DNA of 64,000 bases from Blumeriella jaapii (Eukaryota > Ascomycota > Leotiomycetes > Helotiales > Drepanopezizaceae): assembly GCA_009599575.1 (NCBI GenBank), contig VWND01000003.1, forward strand, positions 558,001 through 622,000. Direction: 5' to 3'. A program made the position numbers and the translations under genes. The notes beneath the pieces were generated by a model, which saw only the letters and a program-made list of their open reading frames with translations, searched no databases and was not told the DNA's origin. Within the stretch, counting starts at the first letter, position 1. The number at the start of each line of letters is the position of its first letter. Positions 31,920 through 45,266 of the stretch are shown piece after piece.

Positions 31920-34900
31920 AAACATTTGTATATATCGATAGCGGAGCTAATATTTTCGGTGCGATCAAAACTTTTTTAGCGTATCAATTTTTTTAACGTT
32001 TCGGAATAAGTTTTATTCGGCTGCATAAATTTATTATATTTACCGGCTATAATGGCGAGCCGGAGAAGCTTATTTTTTTTGCTATTTTTTTTTTTTTTAC
32101 GATTAACCGACGTCGTGTAAATTTTCCTTTTCTGATTATAAACCTGGGTTTTATCGACGTTTTTATTAGTCGCAAATTTTTACAGTACTACGATTTGAAA
32201 TAAGCGTATGGCCAAGGAAAAAACAAGATAAAATGGCCATTCGATATGTTTATTATTTTTTATTTCAACGAGCAGTTGTTCGTCGATCTTAATTAGCGAA
32301 CAAAGTCTAAAGTGTTTAGTCGCATATATCAAAAGAATGCAAATAAACGAAACAGCGCAATAGGAGTCTTATATATTTCTGCCAGCATTTTTACGACGAT
32401 TAAAAAGGCTTATTTAGGCTTTGGAATTAATAGACCCTTCACGTTTATACGAGATTTTAAAAGCAGTTTGCACAAAATAAAAAAGTTTTTTATTGGCAGC
32501 TCTGAACCGACTAAGCCGGTTTTTTTAATCGTATTAATTATTTTTTTTACTTTTAATTATAATATCAGTTGTATTTCCGCTTTTGCATTCAGCGCTTTAC
32601 AAATACGCTACGAAAAGCGAGTGCGGGCCGTAAAAAAAAAAGGGTTATTATTATTCAGCGATTGTACGTTTGTTGCTTTTATATACGATATAAATAAAAA
32701 ACGTTTCGCCGTGCGAAGGTCGCCGAATTTAAAAAAGTTATATAGCTCGCGGCAGTAGAAGGTATTTCCGTTCCCGACGCTTTGCAAGCCAAGTATAACG
32801 ATAATATGATTTTTGTGAAAAAGCTTTTTCTAGTTTAGTACTCGGAATTCGAAGAATTGTTTTATAAGCAAAAAGGCGATAAGCTCGCTTTCCGCCGCTT
32901 CGGTGTAAATTACAAAATATATTTTGCCACGGAGAATACGTTTTTTATAGAACTATTTAGACGTTTTACGGATAAACAGCTTACAGAAGTCAAAAGCTAT
33001 ATTTTCGACAATTTGCATAAGGGTTTTATTGAACTTTTTAATGCTTTTTTCGCCGCTCCGATTTTATTTATTAAAAAGTTAGACGGTTTTATACGCTTGT
33101 ATATCGATTACCGCAAACTTAACGATTTTACGAAAAAGGATTTTTATCTTTTGCTTTTGATCGACGAAATGCTGGCGCGAATTATTAAAGCCAAAGTGTT
33201 TACGAAAATTGATATTTAATAAGCATTTAATCGAGTCCGGATATTCGAAAAATCTGAAGAATTAATTAGTTTCCGCATTCGATACGGCATGTATAAGTAT
33301 AAGATTTTTCCGTTCGGCTTTATTAATAGGCCCGTTATATTTCAACGCTTTATTAATAATATTTTTATAAAGTATTTGAATGATTTCTGTTCGGCGTATT
33401 TTAACGATATTTTTATTTATTTCGCGAATAATTTAAAATATAAGATTTACGTTAAAAAGATTTTGTCGATTTTAAGAAAATACGATTTGAAAGCTGATAT
33501 TAAAAAATGCGAGTTTAATATTACGAAAATCAAATTCTTAGGTTTCGTTATTAGCATTTAAAGCATTAAAATAAATCCGGAAAAATCGCTATTATTAAAA
33601 ATTAGTAATATACAGCGAATATGCGAGGCGTGCAGAGCTTTTTAGGCTTTTGCAATTTTTACAAACGCTTTATAGCCGGCTACAGCCGCATTTGCCGCCC
33701 TTTTACTGCTTTTACAGGTAAAAACGTTTTTTTCGTATTCGAGAAAAAGCAGAAAAACGCATAAGAAGCATTGCGCAAGGCTTTGCTGAACGCTTCCATT
33801 TTATGCTATTACGACCTTTATAAGCAAACGCGCCTGGAAACCGACTTTTTTAATAGAATAGTGGCTGGCGTATTATTATAATTGCAAAAGAATGATTTTT
33901 ATTATTCGGTCGGTTTTTTTTTCAAAATTATAATCGACGCCGAGCTTAATTATCCGATTTACGACAAAAAGCTTTTCGCTATTTTTCGCTTTTTTAAAAA
34001 TTATAAGCCGGAGCTGTTGGGCGCTTAAAAAACGTATATATATACATCGATTACCGCGCTTTGGAATATTTTATAATAACCAAGGATTTTTCGGCTCGAT
34101 AAGCCCGATAGGCCGAGTTTTTCGCCGATTTTTATTTTATAATTATATATCGGTCGGAAATTATTAATACGCTCGCTGATATTTTTTTTCGCAAAAACCA
34201 AAATATTTTTTTATTAAAAGCGCGATAGCGAGCAGCTCGGAAGCAGCAGATGCTTTCAAACGATAAGTTAGATTTTTAGATTTTAAAAAAAATGGCTGCT
34301 AAAAGTATAGCCACGTTGGCGCTTATGGAAATAGCGTCCGAAAAGCGCGACAACGACAGCATTTTTTTCGAAAACGAAAAAGATAATAAAAACGAAAAGA
34401 ATAAAATGCTTATAGGGGAATCCGCAGACCCAACTTTCGTGATCGCGTACGATATGCATAATTATATAATTATAAACGACTTGCTATAAGCCAACAAAAA
34501 CTTTTCTTTTTTCGAAGCGCAACGAGCGTAAATCCGCAATTATAGTTTTGATTATTAATTGCGATAGAATAAGTTGTTTTTCTAAGGCAGATTGATAATG
34601 CTTTTGGAATTTTCCGAGCTGCGAATTTTTTTAATCCGATATATTTACGAACAGTTTTGCGTGATATACGCTGGAATAGAAAAAATAAAGCTTTTGGTCG
34701 GTCGCAAATATTATTAAAAGGCTATAGGAGCAGATATATAACAGTACGTTTCGAATTGTCGTTGTATACGAATAAAAGTTAGGCGCGACAAAACCCCGGG
34801 CTTTTTAAAACTTTTGCTTATATTCAGCAGATTTTATTAATATTTAACGATGGATTTTACGAAACTTTTATTAAACGAAGATGGTCACGATTTTGCTTTC

Positions 34901-35884
34901 GTAATAATGGATCGCCTGTTTAAAAAGCTTTTGTTAGTTTTCTGCCATAAGACTATTATAGCGAAAAGGCTGGCAGCTTTGTTTTTGGTTTATTGGGTGC
35001 GTTATTTCGGTATGCCGGATTTAATTGTTTCGAACCGAAAAGCTTAATTTATTTCGGTTTTCTGGCAAAAACTCTGCCGTATATTAGGAACCAAGGTTAA
35101 ATTGATTATTGCGTATAATTTTAATGTCGATGGGCAGACCGAAATAATAAATCAGTATATTAAGCAACGCTTCCGCTTTTTTTACTTTTATTATTAAAAC
35201 AATTGGGAACGCTTTTTATTTTTAATAAATATTATATAATTGATTTTGCCGCACGAATCTTTCGGCAACGTTTTTTTTTTCTAAGTTTTAAATAAATACG
35301 AGGTTCGCATATCTTGGAATATAAACAATTTTCGTTTTTTTCGTTCGGCCACCGAAAAGCTTAACCGCGACGAGGCTTTGCATTTGGCCTTTCGAATTAA
35401 AAAGATTATAAAATACGCGCAATTGTTTATTGCGTAATAATAAGCTAAGATAGAGCGCTTTGTTAATTTGTATAGACGACCGGTGGATTGGAATATGGGC
35501 GACGAGATATTAATAAATATTAAGAATTGAAAGCTCGACCGACTTTTCCGGAAGCTTTCGGACAAATGGTACGGTCCAATTAAAATCGTCGATAAAATAA
35601 AAGAAAGTTGGAAGCTTGACTTTTCCGCAGACTGGTCAATTTATTTAATTTTTTATTTATATTCGTTTCGAAAGCATATTAGCAATTTTTTACCTGATTA
35701 ACGCCGCTCCGAACCAACTTTTATTTAATTATTTTCCGAACAAACGAAATGGAAAATCGAAGAAATAATAGGTTCGAGGTTGCATAAAGGAATATTGCAA
35801 TACCAAGTCAATTGGAAGGACGCTGATAAAGACTTCGAATGGTACCTTTGTTTTAACGCTATAACGGCCCTCCATATTTTTTAA
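31920..35884 (+). pseudogene. H1 pol: protease, RT, RNase H, integrase, chromodomain
   Basis: The retropepsin site is intact as YIDSGANIF (Asp-Ser-Gly-Ala at 31937-31948). RT spans about 32857-33640, with LYIDYRKLNDF and the catalytic motif read as YFND. RNase H is at about 33700-34240 (DYRALEYFIITKDF). The integrase core is at about 34580-35640 (FAFVIMDRLFKKLL; FNVDGQTEIINQYIKQ). The chromodomain at about 35740-35884 is readable almost whole, starting TKWKIEEIIGSRLHKGILQYQ and continuing VNWKDADKDFEWYL. Stops are TAA/TAG. This is the best preserved Gypsy pol in the window. Confidence 0.88.
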
Positions 35885-36020
35885 ACATTTCACCGATCAT
35901 ACCCCGCCGCCAAAAGCTCTTTATAAGCGCTTCCCGCATGGTTACAAGTTTATAACGAAGGCAGGGAAAATTACACTGAGTTGGAGGACGATAGACTCAT
36001 AATTGCAACTGCGAGGACGC

Positions 36021-36043
36021 AGTTTTTCGAAGGGGGGGGGTAG
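36021..36043 (+). other. Polypurine tract of H1
   Basis: AGTTTTTCGA followed by a run of ten G and TAG directly precedes the 3' LTR. The H2 equivalent is at 53052-53075 on the minus strand. Confidence 0.75.
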
Positions 36044-36327
36044 TGTTACGATCCTGGCCAGTGGTAGTTGCCAGTGGTATGGCTGCCAGTGGTATGGCTG
36101 CCAGTGGTATGGTTGCCAGTGGTATAATTGCTGGTGGTGTCGGATTAAGGTTTGGGCACGGACCACCTCGGCCATTAGGCCTCGCGCTAAGTCACGTGAC
36201 CCATAAGCGCAACCCACTGTATATAAAGTTCGCGACCCCGAGCATTCTAGCTCGGTGTCTTTTTTTCAATTTACATGCGTACCTTTTGGTCCACATCATC
36301 CCGATCACCCTTAAGCTAGCTGTGACA
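36044..36327 (+). repeat. 3' LTR of H1 (284 bp)
   Basis: It starts TGTTACGATCCTGGCC and ends GCTAGCTGTGACA. It has the same number of 15-bp units as the 5' LTR. The differences seen are transitions. ATTTA follows. Confidence 0.93.
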
Positions 36328-39108
36328 ATTTAACAAATCCAAGTTTTACTTTTCGAAGCGTAAAAGTTTAAGTTTTATAACTAAACTAAAATTTTAAAAA
36401 ACCGTAAAGTTTATCGAAAATGCGAAAAACGAAAAAGCTTAAAACGCTGAATATTAAATATTAGCGGGCGGTTTTAATGGCGGCGCAAACCAGCCAAAAT
36501 TCGGTATACTGAAAAAAAGGTGATACAAAAAAAAAACCATTATTATAAAACGAGCAATTTCCAAATTTTATAAAAAAAAATGGAAGTCTTTTTTCATCGG
36601 AGCCGCCATCAGAACCAGGATTTATTTCAGGCTTTTCTAATGGACTTCCAAAACTTACGATGAAAAAAAAGAATATTTTAATACTAATGGATTTAAATAT
36701 TTCAAAAAAAGCCAAATCCTCGGAAATAAAAGATTTAATAAAAGTCGAAGCGATCGAGCCTTTTTTTACGATCGATTCAGACGTTTAAAGCTCGGAAGTA
36801 ATAGTTTTTTATAAAAGTTTTTTCGATAAAACTATTATCGATCAGTTTTAATTTTTAAAATTAATTATCAGTCGAAAATATGTAAAACACATCCGAAACA
36901 CTTTAACCGACGCGATAAAAGCGTCAGAAAATTATAGAAGTTTAAAAAAAAAATAATAAATTAACAAAGCTTATTATTGCAAAATAGAATAAAACAAAGC
37001 AAAACTTTAGAAGGTTTTTCGGCGCGGGCATAAAAATGGCTCTATATAAGAGAGCGCGCAATTTAATCTTTTAAATTATAATTAAAAGCTATTGCTCGGC
37101 AAATCAGGCGTTAAATCGATTTAAAATAAAATAGCCACTTGAACGCTTGCTTTTGAAAGCTTTTTTTAAGGCTGATTACTAAAAAGAAGGCATTATTTAA
37201 AAAAAGTAAAAAAAACAAATCGAAGTTTCCGATAAGCGATAAAAAGCAGCTGATTTTAAAAACTGCTAAACGAAATCGTATAAATTCCATTTTATATTGG
37301 CCGAATAAACCGGAAATATACGCCACGGTATGCGAAATCTTTTAATTAATAGCTTTATTTATTAAATAACAGATCGACGAATTCGTTTATACGTTTTAAA
37401 TAAACGAGCCGATTCAAATGGATAAAAAAAACCTTTAGGCTATTTACGCAATAATGGCGGCTTCGATAAAAAAAGAATCGGTAAGAAATATTTAATTTTT
37501 CGATCAAAAACAATATCGGAATAATTTACCGAAGATTTTAAGAAATTGGAACGAATTGAAAAACCATCAGATAAGAAAGCAGTTTAAAAAAAAAGCAAAA
37601 ACCGAAATTAAAAACTTGGAAATCAAAAAGTGCTGGAGGATTATCAAAAAAAATAAAATTATAAAGCTTATTTTATTTAAATAGGTTTTTATATACAAAA
37701 CAAATAACTTAGGCGAATTGCAGCGATGTAAATCGAGACTAGTCGTGAAAAAAGATTTTTAAAACGAAACTTTAATTTTTTTTATATACGCAGCTATATT
37801 CGCAGCCCGTTTTTTTCCGAACGGTTATAGCGCTAACGGTTTATTTCGATCTGGAAATTAAACAATTTAATATGATTAATATATTCGTTAATATAAAACG
37901 AGATTTCAAAAATAAATCAATTACGTATTATTTGCTTAATAAATTCAAACAATTAAATATAATAATATAACTAAACCGAGTTTTATATAGGTTAAAAGAC
38001 TTTCCAGCTTTATAATACGGCGAATTTGCTAATATTTTAAAAAAATTAAAGCTCGAACCAATAAGCGAAAAGCTTTATATATTCGCCAACGAAATACGAA
38101 GCGTATACGTAGCGTTTTACGTCGACGATATTTAAATTTTATATTACGCTTTTTATTTGTTAAAAGCCGACGAAATTATTTTCGGTCTAAAAAAAGCTTA
38201 CGAGCTTATAAATATAAAAGATCTAGATTATTTTTTCGAAATTCGTATTTTACGAAACAAATAAAAAAAAAAGTTTTTCTGCTTTACGATTCGTATATCG
38301 AAAAAATCGCTACGAAATTTAATATATGCAAAAAGCGCTTTTTAAATACGCTTTTTTTAATCTGCGAATTTATTAAAAACCCAAGCGTAGCCACGTTTTC
38401 GCAAATTAAAAAATATTAAAAAAAAGTCGGTTTAATTTTGTATACGGCTATTATACTTCGATCCGACGTGGCTTTCGCAGTTTTTCAGCTTTTTTACTTT
38501 TTTATCAATTTAAGTTTTTAATATTTCGAGGCAGTTAATTAAACGCTTCGATATTTTTATAAAACGAAATTCTTAAAAATCGTTTACAATCGGAAAAAGC
38601 GGAAAAATTAATTAATAGTTTTTACCGACGCTTTTTTCGCCGACGACTTAGAAACTCGGAAATCTTTTTAAGATTATATTTTTTTTTTTTTCGGAAATGC
38701 TATTTTATAAAAAGCTGTACGACAAAATACAATTACCACTTTTTCCACTGAAGCGGAATTATTTACGTATATAACGATCGTAAAAAAAATAATAGCATTT
38801 CAACGTTTTTTTAAAAAGTTTCGATTCGATATTGTTTTTAAATAAAACGTATATTGCGATAATTAGCAAACGATTAAATTAATCGTAAAAAACAAAAAGA
38901 AAATTTCTACGAAGCTTCGCTACGTCGATATAAACAATATATAAATTCGCCAAAAGTATTAAAATAAAAAATTTAAAATTATATATTTTTTAATAAATAA
39001 AATGCACGCAAACGGTTTTATTAAAAATCTGACCCGACAAAAGCACGAAAATTTCGTTAAATTTTTTAATTTACGAAATTTTCGAAACTTTGTCGAAAAG
39101 CTCGATTA
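36328..39108 (+). pseudogene. T pol second part: Copia RT and RNase H
   Basis: The frame rejoins from H1 with NKSKFYFSKRKSL. RT is readable from about 37680 (FIYKTNNLGELQRCKSRLVV) to 38270. The Copia catalytic motif YVDD is intact at 38118-38129, preceded by ANEIRSVYVAF. RNase H follows at about 38620-39100 with VYCDN, TKLRYVDINNI and MHANGFIKNLTRQKHENFVKF, all standard Copia signatures. The order integrase before RT places T in Ty1/Copia. Pol ends near TAA 39106-39108. Confidence 0.88.
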
Positions 39109-39224
39109 ATCGAGCTGAAAAGCTTGTATTTTACAGGCGTATACTTATTTAAACAAACTTTTATTAAAACTTAAAATAACAAAAATCATTTTTTAAGTAA
39201 AAAAAATCCGAATCTTTCGCAAAC

Positions 39225-40472
39225 TCAAAAATCCAAAATCAAACCGCTTAGCTTTGCAAAAAATTAAAAATATAACCCGCCAAAACAATAATCCGCGTCC
39301 GACGCTTCGCGATAATCAGGTTTGAAATAAACTTTTTAATAAGCTTTTTAAAAACAGCTGTCGCCGGCTGTACAATCGAAGCATTTTTTTTTTTTTGCGA
39401 AGCTTTATTAGGCTAAAAACCAAAAAACGTTTGGCAAAAAAATCGCCGCGAAATTTTTTTTTGAATTTTCAAAAACGGAAGCATTTTTTAATAAATCGTG
39501 GCCAGGCTTTATTCCGCCAGCATATAAAATAAGCGTAAGAGTTTTTATTCGAAAAGCAGAAGTCTAAAGGACTTTACGAGCCGCGGCGAGCTTCGCGTTA
39601 ATAATACGTTTTGTATTTATTAATTTTACTTTTAAATTACGATCGATTTAAAAGCTTACTTTTTTGCATTTTTAAAACCGCTTTAATCGTAAAATAAAAA
39701 ATAACCGTTATATTCTAAAAATCGATTAGCAAAAACGACAAAGTTTTTCGATAAAACTAATCGCTTTAATAATTTTATTAATCCGAGTTTTAAAAACGGA
39801 AAACTACGCAGCCAAAACGTTCGCGTCGGCCGGAATACATAACGTGCTAATTACGTAGCATCGATAGCAACGAACTTTAATTATATTCGATAAACAATCG
39901 TAATTTAAATTTTCAATTATTTCGCGAGTAATATAAGTTATATAAAAAATAAAATTAAAAAGCTTAGGAATAGCAGGCTTTTTGGCTTTAATACGAGCGC
40001 GTTTTAAAAAACGATTATCGTCGTTATTTTTATTTTTAATTTTTTCGCTTTAGTAATTCTCGGCCGCTTTTTTTCCAAAAGCGCCAGTATTCTGCTTTTT
40101 TTTTTCGGAAATGCCATCAGAACCGAAACCACCGCCAATAGCTTTTTCACCGCCAGCAGCGTTTCTCCCACTTTCAAGCGTTATATCGGCATTTTCGAAG
40201 CCAGGCAAATATAAATTTCCGAAAAAACCGTTTAAAAACGAAATATCGAAAAAATCGCTTTTTTCGAAAAGGTCGAAAAAAAACGAATTGGCCGAAAAAG
40301 CCGACTGATTGCGCAAAATAAATTTCGCAAAATTTCGATTACGCAAGCGCCGAAAACTGAAAGTTCGAAAAGCTAAATCAATTTGTCGCGTGAAATTACG
40401 CGAACAATCTTTTTTAAATATAGGAAAAACTATATCGATGTTTTTAATTAAAATAATAAAGCCTGAATCCAT
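39225..40472 (-). pseudogene. Antisense ORF in the 3' region of T, with cysteine clusters
   Basis: Between RNase H and the 3' LTR a minus-strand frame runs for about 415 codons without an indel. Its first 140 codons (40472-40050) are fully open, from MDSGFIILIKNIDIVFP through a Gly/Ala/Glu-rich stretch (NAAGGEKAIGGGFGSDG). Later come a basic patch (FLKRARIKAKK), a CX2CX6C cluster (CYRCYVISTLC, 39837-39869) and a CX2C (39729-39740). Almost all interruptions are TAA/TAG. The cysteine spacing resembles half of a fungal Zn2Cys6-type cluster, but the second half is not canonical. Antisense ORFs in this position are known in some plant LTR elements. The function is unknown. Confidence 0.45.
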
Positions 40473-40690
40473 TAAAAAACTAATAGAAAAATGAAAAAGT
40501 TAAGGTTTTCAAAAGCGACGAGACTTTTATTTAAATTAAATTAATTTTATTTACGCTTCGCAACGATAAAAAATATAAACAAATTATATAAATATTACAA
40601 TATCGCGTTACGGCCGTATTCGGACGACAAAAAGACCTTTCCGCGCTTTGAGAATAGCTAATCACCGGATTGGCAATCAGCTAAAAAATA

Positions 40691-40992
40691 TATTGCGCTA
40701 TATTTACATTTTTTTATTATTTTTTATTTTTTTTGTTTCAGATTTATTTTTTTTATACGCTTTCAGTAGTTAGATATTCCTGAAGCTCGGAAAAGCTCGT
40801 AGTCACGTGATAACGAGCCTTTTCGAAGACTAGTTTTTCCGAGCGACTGACTAAGCGAGCCCGAACCTTCCGTTTTTTGCGGAAAGCTCGCCAATCAGAC
40901 TTAGAATAATATAAATAATATTTTACTGCATACAATTCATCCGTTCCAGCCTCCGATGAGGGTTCCTACCGACTATTCGGCTATGCACGACA
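40691..40992 (+). repeat. 3' LTR of T (302 bp)
   Basis: It starts TATTGCGCTATATTTAC and ends GCTATGCACGACA with CA intact. AATAT follows and rejoins element A. No clear polypurine tract is visible before it. Confidence 0.9.
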
Positions 40993-40997
40993 AATAT

Positions 40998-43900
40998 ACG
41001 CCGTATAATTCGCTTTTTATTTTTTTTATTATTTTAAAAGCGCTTCGATATTTTCGTTTAATAACATCGTAGCGTGCTTTAGCAAAAAATTATAAACCGC
41101 TTTCGAATCGTGAAAAATATCGTTTTTTGTTTTTATCGATTTGTTACAATACGGCTTTCCAACCGAAAATATTAGCGTCGATAATTAAAATGATTTCTTT
41201 TGCGTTTGGGCTATAATCGATTCGCATAAGCGATAAGGCCGATAAAAGGTCGTTTTTAAAAATTTCCATAATTTTGCTTTGTTTTTTTTTCTAAACGAAA
41301 TCGATTTTTTTTTTTATAATAGCGTAAATGGATGCAGCTTTTTAAAAAAAGTTTTTAATTCAATTGCGGTAATAAATCACAACGCTAATAAAAGCTTTAG
41401 CTTCGGTAATATTTTTATATTTTTTCTATTCGTAGATTTTTTCAATTTTTTTTCGTTAAAAATGGCGGCTAGCGCTGTTAGTTATATAATCAACGATATT
41501 TATTTCGGATATACAAAATTTTAATCGAGGGTTAATAATAGCTTTGGCTTTTTCGAAGCAGATTATAATTTTGTCGATATTTTAAATATGTTTTATTATA
41601 TAACGTCGAATTTTAAAAAAGATTTTTTTATTATTATAATATAATTTAAAGCTTTTTATTCCGACGTCGTTAATATAAAAAAAAGCAATATCAGAAATGC
41701 AAGTTATAAAAATCTTATATACGATTTTCACGAATTAAACGACTAAATTAATGGTTTCTATAAGTACTTTGGTTATACGCAGCAAACCGATTGAAATTTA
41801 AATTGCTATTATATTTCGAAATCGTAGATCAAGCATTAAATAATCGTAGCCGGAAAACAAATCGAAAAAAAAAGCGATTATTAGTTTTGCGAATTCGTTC
41901 GAAAATTAATCGACGTTAAATAGCACGTTAGCGTTTCGTATCGTTATTTTATTTATTTCGACGATTATAATAATAAGTTTGTAAATGCTTTTCTTTTTTT
42001 TCGCAACGATAAACCATTTGTTTTTATATAAGTCGTAGTAAAATTCGAAAATCTTTTGCTTAATTCGTTTTTTTAGCATTTCGACTATTTTATTTTAAAA
42101 GGCTTTAGAAATTAAAAAAGTTTTTTTTTGCCAAGCTTTGTAAAATACGGTTTTAATATCGATATAAAGCGTAACGTTAAAATTAAATTGGCCTATTTCG
42201 GTGAAATCGAAGGCCATAGCTTTTTTTCGATTGCGTAAAATTTCGTATAAAACCTTTTTTTTTTTTGGCAAAAATTGAATTCCGATTGCTAAATTGTCAA
42301 ATCGTTTTTTTGTAAATCGGCTGCCAAATAATAAGCTGGAAAATCGGCCGGTAATAAATCTTTCGAGCTCGCTAATAATTGGTTAGAGCGGTTTTGTTAT
42401 TTTATTTTTTTCAAACTAATCGTTTATTTTTCCGAAGATATTTCCACCGAATTCGCTAAGATTCACGAATCGTATTTTATTAGCTTTGCGCTTGTAAAAA
42501 ATGTTAATATTAATACAAAAAAGTAAAGTATATAAGTCGGATTTGTCTAATACGAAAACGAAATCTTCGGAACTTTTATTTCCGAATTAATAATTAAAAA
42601 TATTAATATTAGCTAATTTTATTCGCGGTGCTATTTCGATTAGTAATGCGAATGCTTTTAGCTAAGTATTTTCCAGGTTTTATAGCCCAGCGTTTGTCCT
42701 AAGACTAAAGCCGGCTATTCGTTTCCCGATAAAACGTCGACTAAAAAGATTTTATCGCCGGCGACGGTGATTTAATTTTAAAAAAACCGGTTCCAGTTTC
42801 AAAAAAAAGCTTTCATCTGGCCGTTTTCGGTGTATTTAAAACTAACGAAACTTTCCAAAATTCAAAGCATTCCGAAAATAATAGAATAAAAGCATTTTTT
42901 TATTACTAAAAAGTTTTTATAAATAATAATACTTTCAACGTTCATTTTTATATTTCGTATAATTTTATTAAATTTAATAATATTTTTATTAACGGTGATA
43001 TAAATTATTCGTTTATCGATAATAATCGGAACATTATTGGCTTCGGCTGTTTCCTGGTTTATGCAATTGACTTCGGCTTTATTATCGAATAAAGCGAAAG
43101 CGGTCGTACTTTTTTAAGCATAATTTTTATTTTTAATATTTTTATAGTCGTATAAAAGCAGTTTCGTCGTTTTGACTTTTGGGTTTTTATAACGAAAGCC
43201 AAAAGGCTAATTTTTTCCGAAGATTTCTTTTTATCGGCTAAATTAATTGCGATGTTGTAAATTTCTTTTTAATTTTTTTTTAATTTAAAATCGTTTTTTT
43301 TTTCGAATAATTTCAACTTTTTCGTTTTTTTTTAGCGCAGAAATCTGTTTATTAATAATTTTATCGAATTTTTTTTTATACTAAATAAATCGCTGAATTT
43401 TAATTTAATTTTCTGTTTTATAATTTTTTTAATAATTTCGTCGACTGCTTCGAAGCTAATATATTTATCGATTTATTTTTCGCTTCGCATTAATAATAGG
43501 CGCTTAAAAGCTGATACTTTCTGAATAATTTAAACCGAGATATCGGTATCGATATCGTTTATATCGTCGTTAATTTTTTTTATTATAAGCGTTTTTTTAA
43601 TAATTTCATCGGTTTTTTTTCGAATTTCAAAATCTTTTTCCTTTTCGATTCTGACGTTTTTTTTCATACTAGTTGGTTTGGCGAATAAAACAAAAACATT
43701 TTGCTTTTTTATAATTCGCTGGCTTAATTATGCAGCTATAATATTTGCAGATGCGATATTCGTATTAGCAATATATATATTTGTTTTCTATTTATATATT
43801 TAAATTCCATTTATATTTAGGATAGAGGTTTTTTTTTTAATTAATACGCCTTTTAAAATGTTTTTTCTTTTACTAATAAAAATCGTTTTTATATTTTTTC

Positions 43901-45000
43901 TGTTTTTTAAGCAATCGTTCCATTCCGTATTTTTCATTTTTAAGCGAATAATATTCAACCAGCTTTGATTTTCAGCTTTGTTAAAAAAGCCTATTTCTGC
44001 TTTCGTCGGTCCGAAGCAGATTACTTCGTACTTGTTAATATAATAAATATTATTATTTATACAAAAATTAAATGTTTTGCATTTAAAGCGAATATAAAGT
44101 TTTTCGCAATAAATTTTTCTGTTATCATAAAATCCATATTTAAAGCTACGGAATTTGTTTTAATAATTACTTTTATTATTTTAATAGCTGCGATTTTAGT
44201 TTTCGCGTTGGTTTTTTCTTTTTTTCTGATAATCGTTATTATAATTAATATTTCGCTGATTTTGATCGCTAGCACGGAAAAATTGCCATTGGGCAGCTAT
44301 AATTCCTACGATAGCTTGGCGAAATTAATCGCTTCGCGTATTTTAAAGCGAATAATTATTGTAAAAGTTATTTTAATCGTTTTTATTATTCGAGTTAACG
44401 TAAAAAAAATTTTTTTGCTGTTGCATAAAATTTTCGACTTTGCTTTGAAGTTTTTGAATTTTAATATCGGTAAATTTTAATATAAAAGTTTCGATATTTT
44501 TATTAAGCTTTTTCAAGCTAGTAAATTTTGCAAAGCGATTAAATAATATAATAACTGATTGTTTTTTAGCGATTTCGGTAATTTTTAATAGCTGGGCATG
44601 TTTTTGCATTAAAGCTTTTACGTTTTTTTTATAAGTAAAAAAAAGATTTCTTTTGATTTATAGCCTTAATAGTACGTTCGTTTTGGTTTTGCTTAAAAAC
44701 GAATTTCACAAATTTGAAATATTAATCGAAGGTTTTAAAGTTTTGTTTATTAATCTTAAAATGCTTAATGGTTTTGTTGCGAATGTTAATTGAAAAGCCA
44801 AGTAAAAATAATCTTTTCTGCTTAATTTCGCTTAAAACTTTTTTATTAACGAAAACGTTAAAAACTTTGATATAAATACAATAATAAGCCTTGAGTTTTT
44901 TAATTTAGCGGATTGTTATAACAAATTGCTTAAAAAAAGCGATAGTATCGCGAATTTGCTAGCGATCGTAGTTTCGGAATTCCGATTTTAAGGTTTTAAT
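40998..45000 (-). pseudogene. Element A RNase H, RT, protease and gag
   Basis: This resumes A after T and is the counterpart of B 23345-27365. RT is read on the minus strand at about 41600-42100, with the YVDD site at about 41660-41675. The protease-RT linker carries palindromic repeat copy 9. The protease lies near 43040-43110. Gag spans about 43400-45000 and includes open pieces 44057-44275 and 44373-44609 (LQSKVENFMQQQKNFFY). The insertion of G2 interrupts gag at TTAAT. Confidence 0.75.
42621..42653. repeat. Palindromic repeat copy 9 (33 bp, A)
   Basis: It starts ATTCGCGGTGCTA and ends AATGCGAAT; one transition breaks the right arm. It is homologous to copy 8 in B. Confidence 0.85.
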
Positions 45001-45266
45001 TGTGACGATTCACTCTGTTGCCACCTTTCGTGTCACCCCAGCAACTACGTATAGCTGCAAGCTCCCTGGTCTCCTGATGGATCTTCCTATTAACTGTGGA
45101 AACTATTATGTATATAAAGCTTTCTTCTTTTAGCAACCTTTGCCTTTTGTAATTATTGATTTTAAATGAATATTTTTGTTATAAAACCAAAGGCTCGTTT
45201 TATACCATATAAATACGGCGATCAGTTAACTGATTTTCCAGCCCTCCGATTGATTAAATTGTTATA
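45001..45266 (+). repeat. 5' LTR of G2 (266 bp)
   Basis: It starts TGTGACGATTCACTC and ends AATTGTTATA (ancestral ATCGTCACA). It pairs with 51145-51410. Confidence 0.92.

Larger units (their letters stand above)
29880..36327 (+). mobile_element. Element H1: chromodomain Ty3/Gypsy retrotransposon (6,448 bp)
   Basis: 284-bp LTRs at both ends are flanked by a perfect ATTTA duplication (29875-29879 and 36328-36332) within T. Internal order is gag with zinc knuckle, protease, RT, RNase H, integrase, chromodomain, polypurine tract. It is less RIP-damaged than its surroundings: the protease Asp-Ser-Gly-Ala and the chromodomain are still readable. H2 at 52813-59174 is a second copy with shorter LTRs. 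Confidence 0.93.
12956..40992 (+). mobile_element. Element T: Ty1/Copia retrotransposon inflated to 28 kb by nested insertions
   Basis: Two 302-bp LTRs 28 kb apart share a perfect AATAT target duplication (12951-12955 and 40993-40997). The flanking A sequence rejoins cleanly there, as copy B shows at about 23345. T's own sequence is about 8.2 kb: 12956-14336, 16383-17299, 28619-29879 and 36333-40992. Domain order is gag, protease, integrase, RT, RNase H, which is the Copia order. TRG lies in its gag, B in the protease region and H1 after the integrase. It is RIP-damaged throughout. Confidence 0.9.
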
